64,000 nt of DNA from Marinifilum flexuosum (GTDB taxonomy: Bacteria; Bacteroidota; Bacteroidia; Bacteroidales; Marinifilaceae): positions 682,001 through 746,000 of the forward strand of contig NZ_RAPQ01000009.1 of assembly GCF_003610555.1 (NCBI RefSeq), in the 5' to 3' direction. The notes under the pieces were generated by a model that saw only the letters and a program-made list of their open reading frames with translations, was not told the origin of the DNA and did not search any database. This document shows positions 1 to 8,954 of the stretch, piece by piece. The position numbers and the translations under genes were made by a program. Within the stretch, counting starts at the first letter, position 1; every line of letters starts with the position of its first letter.

Positions 1-1174
1 CTGGTCCTGGGAATGGATGACGATTAATAAACTTATCTTCTAATCCCATGCTACGACCTACTCTTCGAACCTCATCTTTAAACAAAAGTTTTAAAGGCTC
101 AACTACCTTAAGCTTCATATAATCTGGTAAACCACCTACATTATGGTGTGACTTAATGGTTTGAGAAGGACCTCCTGTAACAGAAACTGATTCGATTACA
201 TCAGGGTAAATTGTTCCCTGACCTAACCATTTTGCATTTTCTATTTTATGTGATTCTTCATCGAATACTTCCACAAATGCATTACCAATAATCTTACGCT
301 TCTTTTCTGGATCAGTAACACCAGCCAAAGCAGAAATAAACTTCTCTCCTGCATCAACACCAGTTACATTTAAACCTAGAGATTCGTATTTCTTCAATAC
401 ATCAGTAAACTCATTCTTACGCAAAAGTCCATTGTCAACGAAAATACAATAAAGGTTTTTACCAATCGCCTTATGCAACAACATAGCTGCAACAGTTGAG
501 TCAACACCACCTGATAATCCTAGAATTACACGCTCGTCACCCAATTGAGCTTTTAACTCTGCAACTGTAGTTTCAACAAATGCATCTGGAGTCCAATCCT
601 GTGAACATCCACAAATGCCAACAATAAAGTTCTCTAATAAAACAATACCTTCTGTACTGTGATAAACCTCCGGATGGAATTGAATACCATAAGTCGTTTC
701 ACCTTCAATTGCAAAAGCAGCATTTTCCACATCAGCGGTACTTGCTGTTACTTTATAATTTGCAGGCATTCTTTCAATGGTATCACCATGCGACATCCAA
801 ACCTGAGAATTCAAGCTAATTCCTTTTAAAAGAGCACAGCTATTATCAACCGAAGTTAAGTTAGCACGACCATATTCTCTTTTGTTTGATGCCATTACTT
901 CACCACCAAAGCAATGAGCCAAATGCTGAGCACCATAACAAACTCCAAGAAGTGGTAACTTGCCTTTTATTTCTGATAAATCTGGAATTGGAGCTTTTTC
1001 GTCTCTAACTGAGAACGGACTTCCTGATAAAATCACCCCCTTAATCGACTCATCGATTGCCGGTGGATTATTATAAGGATGAATTTCACAATACACGTTT
1101 AATTCACGAACACGTCTTGCAATTAACTGAGTGTACTGTGAGCCAAAATCTAAAATCAGAATTTTTTCCTGCAT
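1..1174 (-). CDS. guaA: GMP synthase (glutamine-hydrolysing), 3' end cut by window edge
   Basis: Converts XMP to GMP with glutamine-derived ammonia, the last step of guanine nucleotide synthesis in the cytosol. The ATG is at 1174 and the protein begins [20 protein letters not shown], the usual start of the class I glutamine amidotransferase half. The last visible residues read [10 protein letters not shown], the conserved segment of the C-terminal dimerisation domain. About 391 codons are present of roughly 510 expected, so about 120 are missing to the left. A minus-strand -7 box lies at 1218-1225. Identification is secure. Confidence 0.96.
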   Translation of the reverse strand, partial: MQEKILILDFGSQYTQLIARRVRELNVYCEIHPYNNPPAIDESIKGVILSGSPFSVRDEKAPIPDLSEIKGKLPLLGVCYGAQHLAHCFGGEVMASNKREYGRANLTSVDNSCALLKGISLNSQVWMSHGDTIERMPANYKVTASTADVENAAFAIEGETTYGIQFHPEVYHSTEGIVLLENFIVGICGCSQDWTPDAFVETTVAELKAQLGDERVILGLSGGVDSTVAAMLLHKAIGKNLYCIFVDNGLLRKNEFTDVLKKYESLGLNVTGVDAGEKFISALAGVTDPEKKRKIIGNAFVEVFDEESHKIENAKWLGQGTIYPDVIESVSVTGGPSQTIKSHHNVGGLPDYMKLKVVEPLKLLFKDEVRRVGRSMGLEDKFINRHPFPGP

Positions 1175-1217
1175 AAACTTACAAATTGAGGGTTGTTCAG
1201 TAATCTTATTTGGCGTA

Positions 1218-1225
1218 CAAAGATA
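1218..1225 (-). promoter_or_regulatory. Bacteroidota -7 box for guaA
   Basis: On the minus strand this reads TATCTTTG, an exact match to TAnnTTTG, 44 nt upstream of the guaA ATG. No clear -33 TTTG was found at the expected spacing, so the assignment rests on the -7 box and position. Confidence 0.5.
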
Positions 1226-1283
1226 CACAAATTTGTGACTTTAAAACGCCTTTATTAAGAATTCAAAAAACAAGTCTGCAATA

Positions 1284-1315
1284 AAAAAAGAACCCCCGAG
1301 GAATTCCTCAGGGGC
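1284..1315 (-). terminator. intrinsic terminator of the C1 peptidase gene
   Basis: A G+C-rich hairpin (arms CCCCGAGG and CCTCAGGGG with one bulged base, loop AATT) lies directly after the peptidase stop. On the minus strand it is followed by a run of seven T residues (plus-strand A run at 1284-1289). Confidence 0.85.
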
Positions 1316-1321
1316 TGCTCA

Positions 1322-2569
1322 TTATTTGAATTTCTTAAGTAAATCTTTTACTGCATCTTTGTGAATGGTATATCCCATCATTTTCAGCTTCACATAGTCT
1401 TCATGGAAGAAATAATATCCAAACTCAGCTGAGTTTTCATCAATATTACGAGAACCAGAACTTGAATCCTTAATCAAATACCAATCTTTTCCTTCTTTGT
1501 CAACATAGTAACCTACCAAGTGCATACCATGATCATCAGTAGTAGATCCGTTAGAAAAACGGAACTGGCGAGCATCTTCGTTAATATATGCTGATGGAAT
1601 ATCAAAACTAGGTACCATTGCACAATTTGTTGTTCTTAAGAAACCAGCTTCCGAAACATCTCCACCAATACTCATGGTGTATCCTTTACGAATTGCTTTC
1701 TTAATTGACTCCATGTATTCGTCAAGAGGAACATTATAATACTCTTCAGAATGCCACCAGTTATCTGGCACTTTGTATTCAACTTGCTTCCAGTATGGCT
1801 CTTGCTTATAAGACAGAATTTCTACATAATCATCAGGATTAATTTTCAAATAATCTTTCAAATAAGTTTTAGGTGTATACTCCTTACCTTCTACAGTAAA
1901 TTTTGTTGGAGGAGTTCCCAAATAATGATTCATGATCGATTTGATTGTAGCCAATGCTTCTTCTTCGTTCCATGCATTGCTTTTTTTCAAACCATTCAAG
2001 AATGCCATCATTTCAGTATACATTTTCTCATGAGTATGGAACTTTCTTCCATTCAACAATCCTGTGTAAGCCGATTGAGGACAAGCCCCATAAATCTTCC
2101 ACATTCTTGCTACAGAGTTACCTTCAGCTCCTTGTCCAAATTGAGAATCACCACGTTCTTGTACAAAGCGACGAGCTTTTTCAATATACTCACAGTAAAC
2201 TGTGTAAAGTTCCGAAATATCTACTTTCTTTTTGTGTAAACGATACACTTCTGATTCATAAAAAGAAGTAGTAGAAAAACACCAGCATGTTCCGGTATTT
2301 CCTTGAGAAATGGTTGGATATGCCCATTCTGTATGATCCTTATACAATTCAATTTTATTTGGAAGATCGTACGAACTCTGATCCATAAAGAATCTTTTAT
2401 CAACAGCTTTCTTTTCAAGCTGAGCATCAACCATTCTAATATCTTTTAAGATAGAATTTTGATAATAACCTGGTTCATACTCTTTAAATTTAGATTTATC
2501 TTGTTTTTGTTGAGCAAAAACAGATGAACTTACAGCTACAGCCATAAGCACGATTAAAATCTTTTTCAT
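1322..2569 (-). CDS. secreted C1 family (papain-like, aminopeptidase C/bleomycin hydrolase type) cysteine peptidase
   Basis: A 415-aa exported cysteine peptidase. The start at 2569 is preferred over an upstream in-frame start because it gives a clean signal peptide (MKKILIVLMAVAVSSSVFA, then QQ). The oxyanion Gln and catalytic Cys lie in SQGNTGTCWCF (Q89, C95). The catalytic His is in DDHGMHLVGYY (H347). The third position reads WYLIKDSSSG instead of the papain IKNSWG, so Asn is replaced by Asp and Trp by Ser. The distances between motifs fit the C1B subfamily. A -7 box precedes it and a strong terminator follows, so it is monocistronic. The physiological substrate cannot be read from sequence. 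Confidence 0.85.
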   Translation of the reverse strand: MKKILIVLMAVAVSSSVFAQQKQDKSKFKEYEPGYYQNSILKDIRMVDAQLEKKAVDKRFFMDQSSYDLPNKIELYKDHTEWAYPTISQGNTGTCWCFSTTSFYESEVYRLHKKKVDISELYTVYCEYIEKARRFVQERGDSQFGQGAEGNSVARMWKIYGACPQSAYTGLLNGRKFHTHEKMYTEMMAFLNGLKKSNAWNEEEALATIKSIMNHYLGTPPTKFTVEGKEYTPKTYLKDYLKINPDDYVEILSYKQEPYWKQVEYKVPDNWWHSEEYYNVPLDEYMESIKKAIRKGYTMSIGGDVSEAGFLRTTNCAMVPSFDIPSAYINEDARQFRFSNGSTTDDHGMHLVGYYVDKEGKDWYLIKDSSSGSRNIDENSAEFGYYFFHEDYVKLKMMGYTIHKDAVKDLLKKFK

Positions 2570-2587
2570 GTTTGTTGGTTTTAGTGT

Positions 2588-2595
2588 CAAATTTA
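2588..2595 (-). promoter_or_regulatory. -7 box for the C1 peptidase
   Basis: The minus strand reads TAAATTTG (TAnnTTTG) 18 nt upstream of the chosen ATG at 2569. It overlaps the longer in-frame ORF start, which supports the shorter start. No convincing -33 element was seen. Confidence 0.5.
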
Positions 2596-2683
2596 ACAAT
2601 AGAACTTAAGGTTTTCTATTTAAAGAAACCGTATTAATTCTTTCGAGATGCTAAATTATAAAAAAAGTTGATTGCTTTCTCCT

Positions 2684-3610
2684 TTAACGATTAAGTTCTA
2701 TAGAGAACTTTTTACCATCTTCAGCCAAGTGAGTATTTTCGAAAACGGATTTTGCCTCTTTCAAGTGAGCATCCAATGTTTTAAATCGAGATGAGAAATG
2801 CCCAATGATTAACTTTTTAGCATTGGCTTCTTCAGCCATTTTAGCAGCCTGTTCTGCTGTAGAATGATAGGTAGCCTTTGCGAGCTTTGCCTCTGTTTTA
2901 AGAAAAGTTGCCTCATGATACAACAAATCCACATTTTCAAGAATAAGGATAATCTTCTTGTATGGAGCTGTATCAGTACAAAAAGCATAAGATCGTGTTG
3001 GAAAAGGATCTTTGGTTAATTTTTTATTCGGAATTACTTCGCCTTCTTCGGTTACAAAATCTTCTCCCATTTTTAAAGATTGGCGACAACGAATTGGAAT
3101 ATTGTAGAAATCTAACAAATCTGCAATCAATGTACGAGGTCTATCCTTCTCCTTAAATAAAAATCCGGCACAAGGCATTGCTCCATGCTTTAATGGGAAA
3201 GATTGAACAATTACTTTGTCATCTTCGAAAAGAGTTTGCGTTTCTTTTCCATAAATGGTGTGGAAGTAAATATTGTATTGCTTCTTGGTTTCAAGAAGCT
3301 CCAACTGGAATGTAATCAACCTCTCAAGCTTACTATGTCCATATATATGCAAGTCGGATTTTCGCCCTTGAAGAGCATAAGTAGAGAGTAATCCGATTAG
3401 GCCAAATATATGATCGCCATGAGTATGCGATATGAAGATATGGTTGATGCGACTCATTGGAACACGGAATCGCTTCATTTGAATCTGTGTACCTTCACCA
3501 CAGTCAATTAAAAAGAACCGCTCAAGTACATTGAGCACTTGAGCGGTTGGATATCTTTTGGTTGTTGGTAAAGCAGAGTTACTGCCTAGAATAGTTACTT
3601 CAAATTTCAC
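2684..3610 (-). CDS. rnz: ribonuclease Z (tRNA 3' endonuclease)
   Basis: A metallo-beta-lactamase-fold nuclease that trims the 3' trailer of tRNA precursors. The zinc motif SHTHGDHIFG lies near residue 65, with later ligand segments LKHG, FCTDTAPY, LYHEATF, HSTAEQAA and GHFSSR, all typical of full-length RNase Z (308 aa). The frame extends to a TTG at 3613, but GTG at 3610 gives MKFEVTILGSNSA, the usual family start, so GTG is chosen. Its start abuts the stop of the upstream STAS gene, which itself follows rpsA by 14 nt, so the three are probably co-transcribed. Confidence 0.93.
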   Translation of the reverse strand: MKFEVTILGSNSALPTTKRYPTAQVLNVLERFFLIDCGEGTQIQMKRFRVPMSRINHIFISHTHGDHIFGLIGLLSTYALQGRKSDLHIYGHSKLERLITFQLELLETKKQYNIYFHTIYGKETQTLFEDDKVIVQSFPLKHGAMPCAGFLFKEKDRPRTLIADLLDFYNIPIRCRQSLKMGEDFVTEEGEVIPNKKLTKDPFPTRSYAFCTDTAPYKKIILILENVDLLYHEATFLKTEAKLAKATYHSTAEQAAKMAEEANAKKLIIGHFSSRFKTLDAHLKEAKSVFENTHLAEDGKKFSIELNR

Positions 3611-3613
3611 CAA

Positions 3614-3973
3614 TTACTTGTTTAATTCAATTTGAGCTTTCATAGTAGAAACAGCCTCATCCATATTGTAAGCAATATTTAGAACCGAATCTAACTGTGA
3701 AATAGAAACTAATCTTTCAACAGCAGGCTGCAAGCCATACAGAACAAATGTTCCGTTTGCATTTTTACACAACCTATTCGCTACAAGAATTGCACTAAGA
3801 CCAGAAGAATCACAATATGTACATGGAGTTAAATCCAAAAGGATATTTTTCTCACCATTTCCAGAAATTAAAACCAATTCCGATTTTAAAGCAGGAGCGA
3901 TATGAGTATCCAACTTGTCTTTCAATACCTGTACTAAAGTGTATCCATCTTTCTTGTCAATCTTGAAGTCCAT
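3614..3973 (-). CDS. STAS-domain anti-sigma-factor-antagonist-like protein
   Basis: A 119-aa single-domain STAS protein of the SpoIIAA/RsbV type. The hallmark loop TYCDSSGLSAIL (S56/S57) contains the serine phosphorylated in partner-switching systems. It lies between rpsA and rnz in a tight operon and no cognate kinase or sigma factor is nearby. A PP2C-type phosphatase fused to a receiver domain at 14116 is the only possible partner in the window, and that link is inference. The role may be general stress signalling or something coupled to translation. Confidence 0.85.
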   Translation of the reverse strand: MDFKIDKKDGYTLVQVLKDKLDTHIAPALKSELVLISGNGEKNILLDLTPCTYCDSSGLSAILVANRLCKNANGTFVLYGLQPAVERLVSISQLDSVLNIAYNMDEAVSTMKAQIELNK

Positions 3974-3987
3974 AGTTACCTTATTTT

Positions 3988-5790
3988 TTATTTTTCGTCT
4001 TTACCGCTTTCTAATTGCGATTTAAGAGCAGCTAATTCTGATATATCACCTAAGGTAGTCTTTTCTAGTGAATCTTTCACCTTTTTAACACCTTTTTTCG
4101 TTGATTTAGCAGCTTCTTTTTTCGCAGCAGTTTCTTCAGCTTTCTTCACATCTTCGAAAGTTCTTGAGTGTGAAAGGATAATTCTCTTAGCAGCTTTTGA
4201 GAATTCAATTACTTTGAATTGTAATTTCTCATCAACTTTAGCTTGAGCACCATCTTCTTTCACAAGGTGACGAGGAGTAGCGAATCCTTCAACACCGTAA
4301 GGAAGAGCGATAACAGCTCCTTTTTCGAATACTTCTACGATAGTACCTTCGTGGATAGAATCAGTTGTAAAGATTGTTTCGAATACATCCCATGGATTTT
4401 CTTCCAATTGCTTGTGACCTAAGCTTAATCTTCTGTTGTCCTTGTCGATTTCAAGAACTTTAACTTCGATTTCAGCACCAATTTGAGTGAACTCAGCTGG
4501 GTGCTTCACTTTCTTAGTCCAAGAAAGATCTGAGATGTGGATCAATCCGTCAACACCTTCTTCGATTTCTACGAATACACCGAAGTTAGTGAAGTTACGA
4601 ACTTTAGCAGTATGCTTAGAGTTAACAGCATATTTAGTGTCAACCTCAGCCCATGGATCAGCTTTCAATTGCTTGATACCAAGAGACATTTTTCTCTCTT
4701 CACGATCCAAAGTTAAGATTTGAGCTTCTACTTCGTCTCCAACTTTCATGAAATCCTGAGCAGATCTTAGGTGCTGTGACCAAGACATTTCAGAAACGTG
4801 AATCAAACCTTCAACACCAGTAGCGATCTCAACGAATGCACCGTAGTCAGCCATAACAACTACCTTACCTTTAACAGTATCACCTACTTTCAACTCTGCA
4901 TCAAGAGCATCCCATGGATGTGGAGTAAGTTGCTTAAGACCTAGAGCGATACGTTTCTTATCGTCATCGAAGTCAAGGATTACAACGTTCAATTTCTGAT
5001 CAAGCTCAACAATTTCGCTTGGGTGAGTTACTCTACCCCAAGATAGGTCTGTAATGTGAATCAAACCGTCAACTCCACCCAAGTCGATGAATACACCGTA
5101 CGAAGTGATGTTCTTAACAGTTCCTTCAAGAACCTGACCTTTTTCAAGCTTAGCAATAATTTCTTTCTTCTGTTGTTCAAGTTCAGCTTCGATAAGAGCT
5201 TTGTGAGAAACAACAACGTTTTTGAATTCGTGGTTGATTTTAACAACTTTGAACTCCATAGTTTTACCAACGTAAACATCGTAGTCGCGAATTGGCTTAA
5301 CGTCGATCTGTGAACCTGGCAAGAAAGCCTCGATTCCGAATACGTCAACGATCATACCACCTTTTGTACGACATTTGATGTAACCTTTGATAATTTCGTC
5401 ATTTTCAAGAGCCGAATTAACTCTATCCCATGAACGTAAAGCGCGAGCTTTTTTGTGAGAAAGAACTAACTGTCCTTTTTTGTCTTCTTGAGACTCAACG
5501 TAAACTTCAACAGTATCACCAACTGTTAATTCAGGATTATATCTGAATTCGTTTAAGCTTACAATACCGTCTGATTTGTAACCAATATTGATTACAACTT
5601 CTCTTTTGTTCAAAGAAATAACTGTACCATCAATTACTTCTTTTTCAGCAACTGTAGATAAAGTTTTATCATACATTGCTTCTAATTCGGTTCTCTTTTC
5701 ACCTGCAAAACCATCTGCATTGGTGAAAGCATCCCAATCAAATTCTGCATCTGGTGCAGAATTGTCAACTTTTTTGTTTTCTTCAACCAT
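3988..5790 (-). CDS. rpsA: 30S ribosomal protein S1
   Basis: A 600-aa RNA-binding protein that brings mRNA to the 30S subunit. It holds about six consecutive S1 (OB-fold) repeats, with recognisable units such as GVFIDLGGVDGLIHITDLSW, GAFVEIATGVEGLIHVSEMS and GVFVEIEEGVDGLIHISDLS. Repeats 3-6 are best conserved, as expected. The tail from about residue 540 is rich in Lys and Glu. It is the first gene of the rpsA-STAS-rnz unit and has a -7 box 53 nt upstream. Confidence 0.97.
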   Translation of the reverse strand: MVEENKKVDNSAPDAEFDWDAFTNADGFAGEKRTELEAMYDKTLSTVAEKEVIDGTVISLNKREVVINIGYKSDGIVSLNEFRYNPELTVGDTVEVYVESQEDKKGQLVLSHKKARALRSWDRVNSALENDEIIKGYIKCRTKGGMIVDVFGIEAFLPGSQIDVKPIRDYDVYVGKTMEFKVVKINHEFKNVVVSHKALIEAELEQQKKEIIAKLEKGQVLEGTVKNITSYGVFIDLGGVDGLIHITDLSWGRVTHPSEIVELDQKLNVVILDFDDDKKRIALGLKQLTPHPWDALDAELKVGDTVKGKVVVMADYGAFVEIATGVEGLIHVSEMSWSQHLRSAQDFMKVGDEVEAQILTLDREERKMSLGIKQLKADPWAEVDTKYAVNSKHTAKVRNFTNFGVFVEIEEGVDGLIHISDLSWTKKVKHPAEFTQIGAEIEVKVLEIDKDNRRLSLGHKQLEENPWDVFETIFTTDSIHEGTIVEVFEKGAVIALPYGVEGFATPRHLVKEDGAQAKVDEKLQFKVIEFSKAAKRIILSHSRTFEDVKKAEETAAKKEAAKSTKKGVKKVKDSLEKTTLGDISELAALKSQLESGKDEK

Positions 5791-5843
5791 GTGTTAAACT
5801 ACTGATTTACTAATAAATTAGACATTATATATAAAATTCCGTG

Positions 5844-5851
5844 CAAAAGTA
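5844..5851 (-). promoter_or_regulatory. -7 box for rpsA operon
   Basis: The minus strand reads TACTTTTG (TAnnTTTG), giving a leader of roughly 47 nt. The matching -33 element is weak (TTG at about 23 nt spacing). Confidence 0.5.
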
Positions 5852-6059
5852 TTAAATTATTCCGGAAGAATATACAAGTTACAACATTTTTTTTGCAAAA
5901 TCTTGTAATAAAACATGCTCTTAGAGGGGAGTTGGCCTATTTAGAATGCGGCATTTAAATTATGAATTATAAATGATAAGTTGGGAATTTACATTGCAAC
6001 ACTATCTGTTTATTAAAACAATTTTTCTAATTTAAACTGGCATAATTTCATTTCTCCCT

Positions 6060-6067
6060 TACCTTTG
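6060..6067 (+). promoter_or_regulatory. -7 box for the PhnA-like gene
   Basis: TACCTTTG matches TAnnTTTG exactly and lies 30 nt upstream of the ATG at 6098. A longer in-frame start at 6065 would fall inside this box, which supports the shorter start. Confidence 0.55.
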
Positions 6068-6097
6068 CAGCAAATTTCGAAGAATAATCAAATAATA

Positions 6098-6670
6098 ATG
6101 AGCTTAGAAAAAGAATTACAGTCACGCTCTTCGGTTTGCGAATTGTGTGGTGCCAGCGAAGGTTTAAAGCCATACGAAGTTGCTCCATCAAACGGATCTT
6201 CCGACCAACACATTTTGGTTTGCGGAACTTGCCACGAGCAAATGGAAGACAAAGATAAAATGGATGCCAACCACTGGCGTTGCTTAAACGATAGCATGTG
6301 GAGCACAGTTCCTGCTGTACAGGTAATGGCTTGGAGAATGTTGAACCGATTGAAAGCTGAAGGCTGGCCTCAAGATTTGTTGGATATGCTATACTTGGAT
6401 GAAGAAACAATGACTTGGGCACAAGCAACAGGCGAAGGCGAAGAGGATGAAGACAAAGTAAAACACGTTGACAGCAATGGTGTAGAATTGCAAGCTGGCG
6501 ATAGCGTGGTATTGATTAAAGATCTTAAAGTATCAGGTGCAGGATTTACAGCAAAACGTGGTACTGCAGTACGCCGTATCTCTTTGGTTGCCGACGACCC
6601 AACTCATATCGAAGGACGCGTAGAAGGACAACAAATCTACATTCTAACCAAGTATCTGAAGAAAATGTAA
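6098..6670 (+). CDS. PhnA-like zinc-ribbon protein (alkylphosphonate utilisation family)
   Basis: A 190-aa protein of the PhnA/YjdM family. The N-terminal zinc ribbon is formed by CELCGAS (C14, C17) and the CGTCHEQ pair near residue 44. The C-terminal half ends in an SH3-like PhnA domain (VELQAGDSVVLIKDLKV through RVEGQQIYILTKYLKK). Despite the historical name, the family has no proven phosphonate role and no phn genes are nearby. The start at 6098 follows an exact -7 box and a terminator follows the stop, so the gene is alone in its transcript. Confidence 0.85.
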   Translation: MSLEKELQSRSSVCELCGASEGLKPYEVAPSNGSSDQHILVCGTCHEQMEDKDKMDANHWRCLNDSMWSTVPAVQVMAWRMLNRLKAEGWPQDLLDMLYLDEETMTWAQATGEGEEDEDKVKHVDSNGVELQAGDSVVLIKDLKVSGAGFTAKRGTAVRRISLVADDPTHIEGRVEGQQIYILTKYLKKM

Positions 6671-6691
6671 TAATCGGCTTTTAGCGATTAA

Positions 6692-6727
6692 CAAAAAACA
6701 GGAACTCTTATTGGGTTCCTGTTTTTT
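6692..6727. terminator. bidirectional intrinsic terminator
   Basis: Perfect arms CAGGAAC (6699-6705) and GTTCCTG (6715-6721) are flanked by an A run on the left and a T run on the right. It can therefore end both the plus-strand PhnA-like gene and the minus-strand gene ending at 6736. Confidence 0.85.
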
Positions 6728-6735
6728 ATATCATA

Positions 6736-7140
6736 TTACCTACACTCTATCCTAATCCATCTTGTTCTAAAAACACTTATTGCTACAACAAGTATCATTA
6801 GTAATAAAGCCATAAATATTAACAAGACATTCTTCCAAAAATCGCCAACTTCATCCATAAAAACAAAAACACTCAGCAATGGTAAAATTGCAGGTAAAAA
6901 AGGCAATACCCTATTATAAAAAACTCTCCCACTCAATTCAATTTCATCACCCTCTTTCAGGTTAGATATATTTTCACTACCACACCAGCTAATTTTAGCA
7001 CAAAGCTTTCCTGACGAATCAACTTCAAGTTCTTTTTCTTCTCCATTTTTTAACTCAGTAAGCTTTTTACCATTTAAGTAAATCCGATAAGGTAAATTCC
7101 TGTTTATCCTTTCAGCAGGACGTTTTAGAGTGATTTTCAT
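6736..7140 (-). CDS. small hypothetical membrane protein
   Basis: A 134-aa protein I do not recognise. The first 75 residues are hydrophilic and beta-rich (IYLNGKKLTELKNGEEKELEV, reminiscent of small sandwich domains that display a short ligand). They are followed by two membrane segments at about 80-95 and 102-124 and a short basic tail. It is convergent with the PhnA-like gene and shares its bidirectional terminator. No function can be assigned. Confidence 0.65.
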   Translation of the reverse strand: MKITLKRPAERINRNLPYRIYLNGKKLTELKNGEEKELEVDSSGKLCAKISWCGSENISNLKEGDEIELSGRVFYNRVLPFLPAILPLLSVFVFMDEVGDFWKNVLLIFMALLLMILVVAISVFRTRWIRIECR

Positions 7141-7535
7141 TATTAATGATTTGATTTAGATTTTTAAAGGTAGTAAGCATTTTACTTAACAACAATTTTT
7201 CAATATAATCCTCATGACGATTAAATCCATACTTAATTATTCTTTTTCTGTGAAAAAGAATAAAAACAGTTGTCTTATTTCATATCGACAACAAACTTCA
7301 GCTTCTTTTTATTAATCACCCTAGCACCTCATCTCTAAAAACTCGTAAACATTCTCAACAATATAAATTTTAACTTTTTACAAGAAACTATTCTACAGAT
7401 CTTCCGTAATAAAATAACATTAGCCGCTAAAGAGGCAAAAATGCTGCTTCTAAGAGACTATTACTTTAATTTATTTTGTTTTAATTTACGGGTAGAAAAC
7501 TAAATCCGTAAGCAATCACTTAAAAAACTATCTAT
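7141..7535. other. 395-nt A+T-rich gap upstream of ugd
   Basis: No gene fits here. It contains a perfect 12-bp A+T-rich inverted repeat with a 3-nt loop at 7237-7263. The promoter of the downstream sugar-nucleotide cluster should be here, but no exact TAnnTTTG was found on the plus strand. Confidence 0.55.
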
Positions 7536-8885
7536 ATGAACATTACTATTGTTGGTACAGGTTACGTTGGTCTTGTTTCGGGAACCTGTTTTGCAGAAAC
7601 TGGTATTACCGTTACTTGTGTTGATGTTGATCAAAAGAAAATTGACAACCTAAACAAAGGCATTATTCCAATATACGAACCGGGATTAACTCCTATGGTT
7701 ACTCGAAATATGGAAAAAGGCAGGTTGTCTTTCTCAACCAGTTTAAAAGATAGTATCACTGAAGCCGATGCGGTGTTTATTGCTGTAGGTACACCTCCTG
7801 ACGAAGATGGTAGTGCTGATTTGCAATACGTACTTGGAGTTGCCCGAGAAATTGGTAAGCATGCACAACACTATATGGTAGTGGTAACCAAAAGTACTGT
7901 ACCAATTGGCACTGCTAAAAAAGTTAAAGCAGCCGTTCAGGATGAACTAGACAAAAGAAATTCGGATTTAACTTTTGACGTAGCTTCGAATCCTGAATTC
8001 TTGAAAGAAGGTGCTGCAATAGATGATTTCTTGAAGCCTGATCGCGTAGTAATTGGCACAGAATCGGAGAAAGCACAGAAGGCAATGAAGCGATTGTACA
8101 AGCCATTCTTAATGAACAATCACCCTGTAATTTTTATGGATATTCCATCTGCCGAGATGACCAAATATGCAGCCAATTCGATGCTGGCTACAAAAATCTC
8201 ATTCATGAATGATATCGCAAACCTATGCGAAATTGTTGGCGCCGATGTAAACAATGTTCGTAAGGGTATTGGTTCGGATTCTCGTATTGGAAATAAATTT
8301 ATTTACCCGGGAACCGGTTACGGTGGATCTTGTTTTCCTAAAGATGTCCAGGCACTGGTTAAAACATCTGAACAGATGGGGCATCCACTTGAAATCCTTA
8401 AATCGGTTGAATTGGTTAACAACCGTCAAAAAAGCGTACTTTACAAGAAGATAATGTCTCATTTCAATGGAGATATTAAAGGCAAAAGATTTGGTATTTG
8501 GGGATTATCCTTTAAACCAAACACCGATGATATGCGCGAAGCTCCTGCATTGGTAGTTATAGATAAGCTTCTTAAAGAAGGTGCTGAAATTGTTGCCTAC
8601 GACCCTGTTGCAATGGAAGAGTGCGAAAGAAGAATTGGCGATTCAGTTCAATATGCAAAAGATCAGTACGAAGCATTAATTGATGCTGATGCTCTTATTG
8701 TAATCACCGAGTGGAACGAATTTAAAGTTCCTAACTTCCGCGTAATGGAGAAATTATTAAAGAACAAGATCATTTTCGACGGACGTAACATTTACGACAT
8801 CGAGGAAATGAAGGACAATGAATACACCTACTACTCTATCGGTAGAGAAGTTATTGGCGTGGAAGATAAAGTTCTTGCTAAATAA
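7536..8885 (+). CDS. ugd: UDP-glucose 6-dehydrogenase
   Basis: Oxidises UDP-glucose to UDP-glucuronate with two NAD+ in the cytosol. The 449-aa protein starts with the Rossmann motif GTGYVGLVSG and carries the catalytic cysteine in GTGYGGSCFPKD (C266). The C-terminal UDP-binding domain includes WGLSFKPNTDDMREAP. Its product is the substrate of the next gene, uxs. It opens a plus-strand run of six sugar-nucleotide genes. Confidence 0.96.
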   Translation: MNITIVGTGYVGLVSGTCFAETGITVTCVDVDQKKIDNLNKGIIPIYEPGLTPMVTRNMEKGRLSFSTSLKDSITEADAVFIAVGTPPDEDGSADLQYVLGVAREIGKHAQHYMVVVTKSTVPIGTAKKVKAAVQDELDKRNSDLTFDVASNPEFLKEGAAIDDFLKPDRVVIGTESEKAQKAMKRLYKPFLMNNHPVIFMDIPSAEMTKYAANSMLATKISFMNDIANLCEIVGADVNNVRKGIGSDSRIGNKFIYPGTGYGGSCFPKDVQALVKTSEQMGHPLEILKSVELVNNRQKSVLYKKIMSHFNGDIKGKRFGIWGLSFKPNTDDMREAPALVVIDKLLKEGAEIVAYDPVAMEECERRIGDSVQYAKDQYEALIDADALIVITEWNEFKVPNFRVMEKLLKNKIIFDGRNIYDIEEMKDNEYTYYSIGREVIGVEDKVLAK

Positions 8886-8913
8886 TTAAATTAATCATTA
8901 ATTTTACAACATC

Positions 8914-8941
8914 AATTCCTCCCAAATTCTTGGGAGGAATT
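8914..8941 (+). terminator. perfect 12-bp hairpin between ugd and uxs
   Basis: Arms AATTCCTCCCAA and TTGGGAGGAATT with a 4-nt loop. The T tract afterwards is short and broken, so it may be a partial terminator or an RNA-stability element inside the operon. Confidence 0.55.
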
Positions 8942-8954
8942 TAACTATACACAC

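Larger units (their letters stand above)
5791..6097. other. divergent intergenic region rpsA / phnA-like
   Basis: About 300 nt of A+T-rich DNA carrying the rpsA -7 box near one end and the -7 box of the zinc-ribbon gene near the other. Nothing else recognisable was seen between them. Confidence 0.6.

Noticed and set aside
1751-2239. 162-aa plus-strand frame opposite the C1 peptidase
   Set aside because: Antisense shadow rich in Phe, Ile and Cys; the peptidase on the other strand has all family motifs.
3611-3613. TTG as the rnz start
   Set aside because: The GTG immediately after it gives the standard MKFEVTILGS N-terminus.
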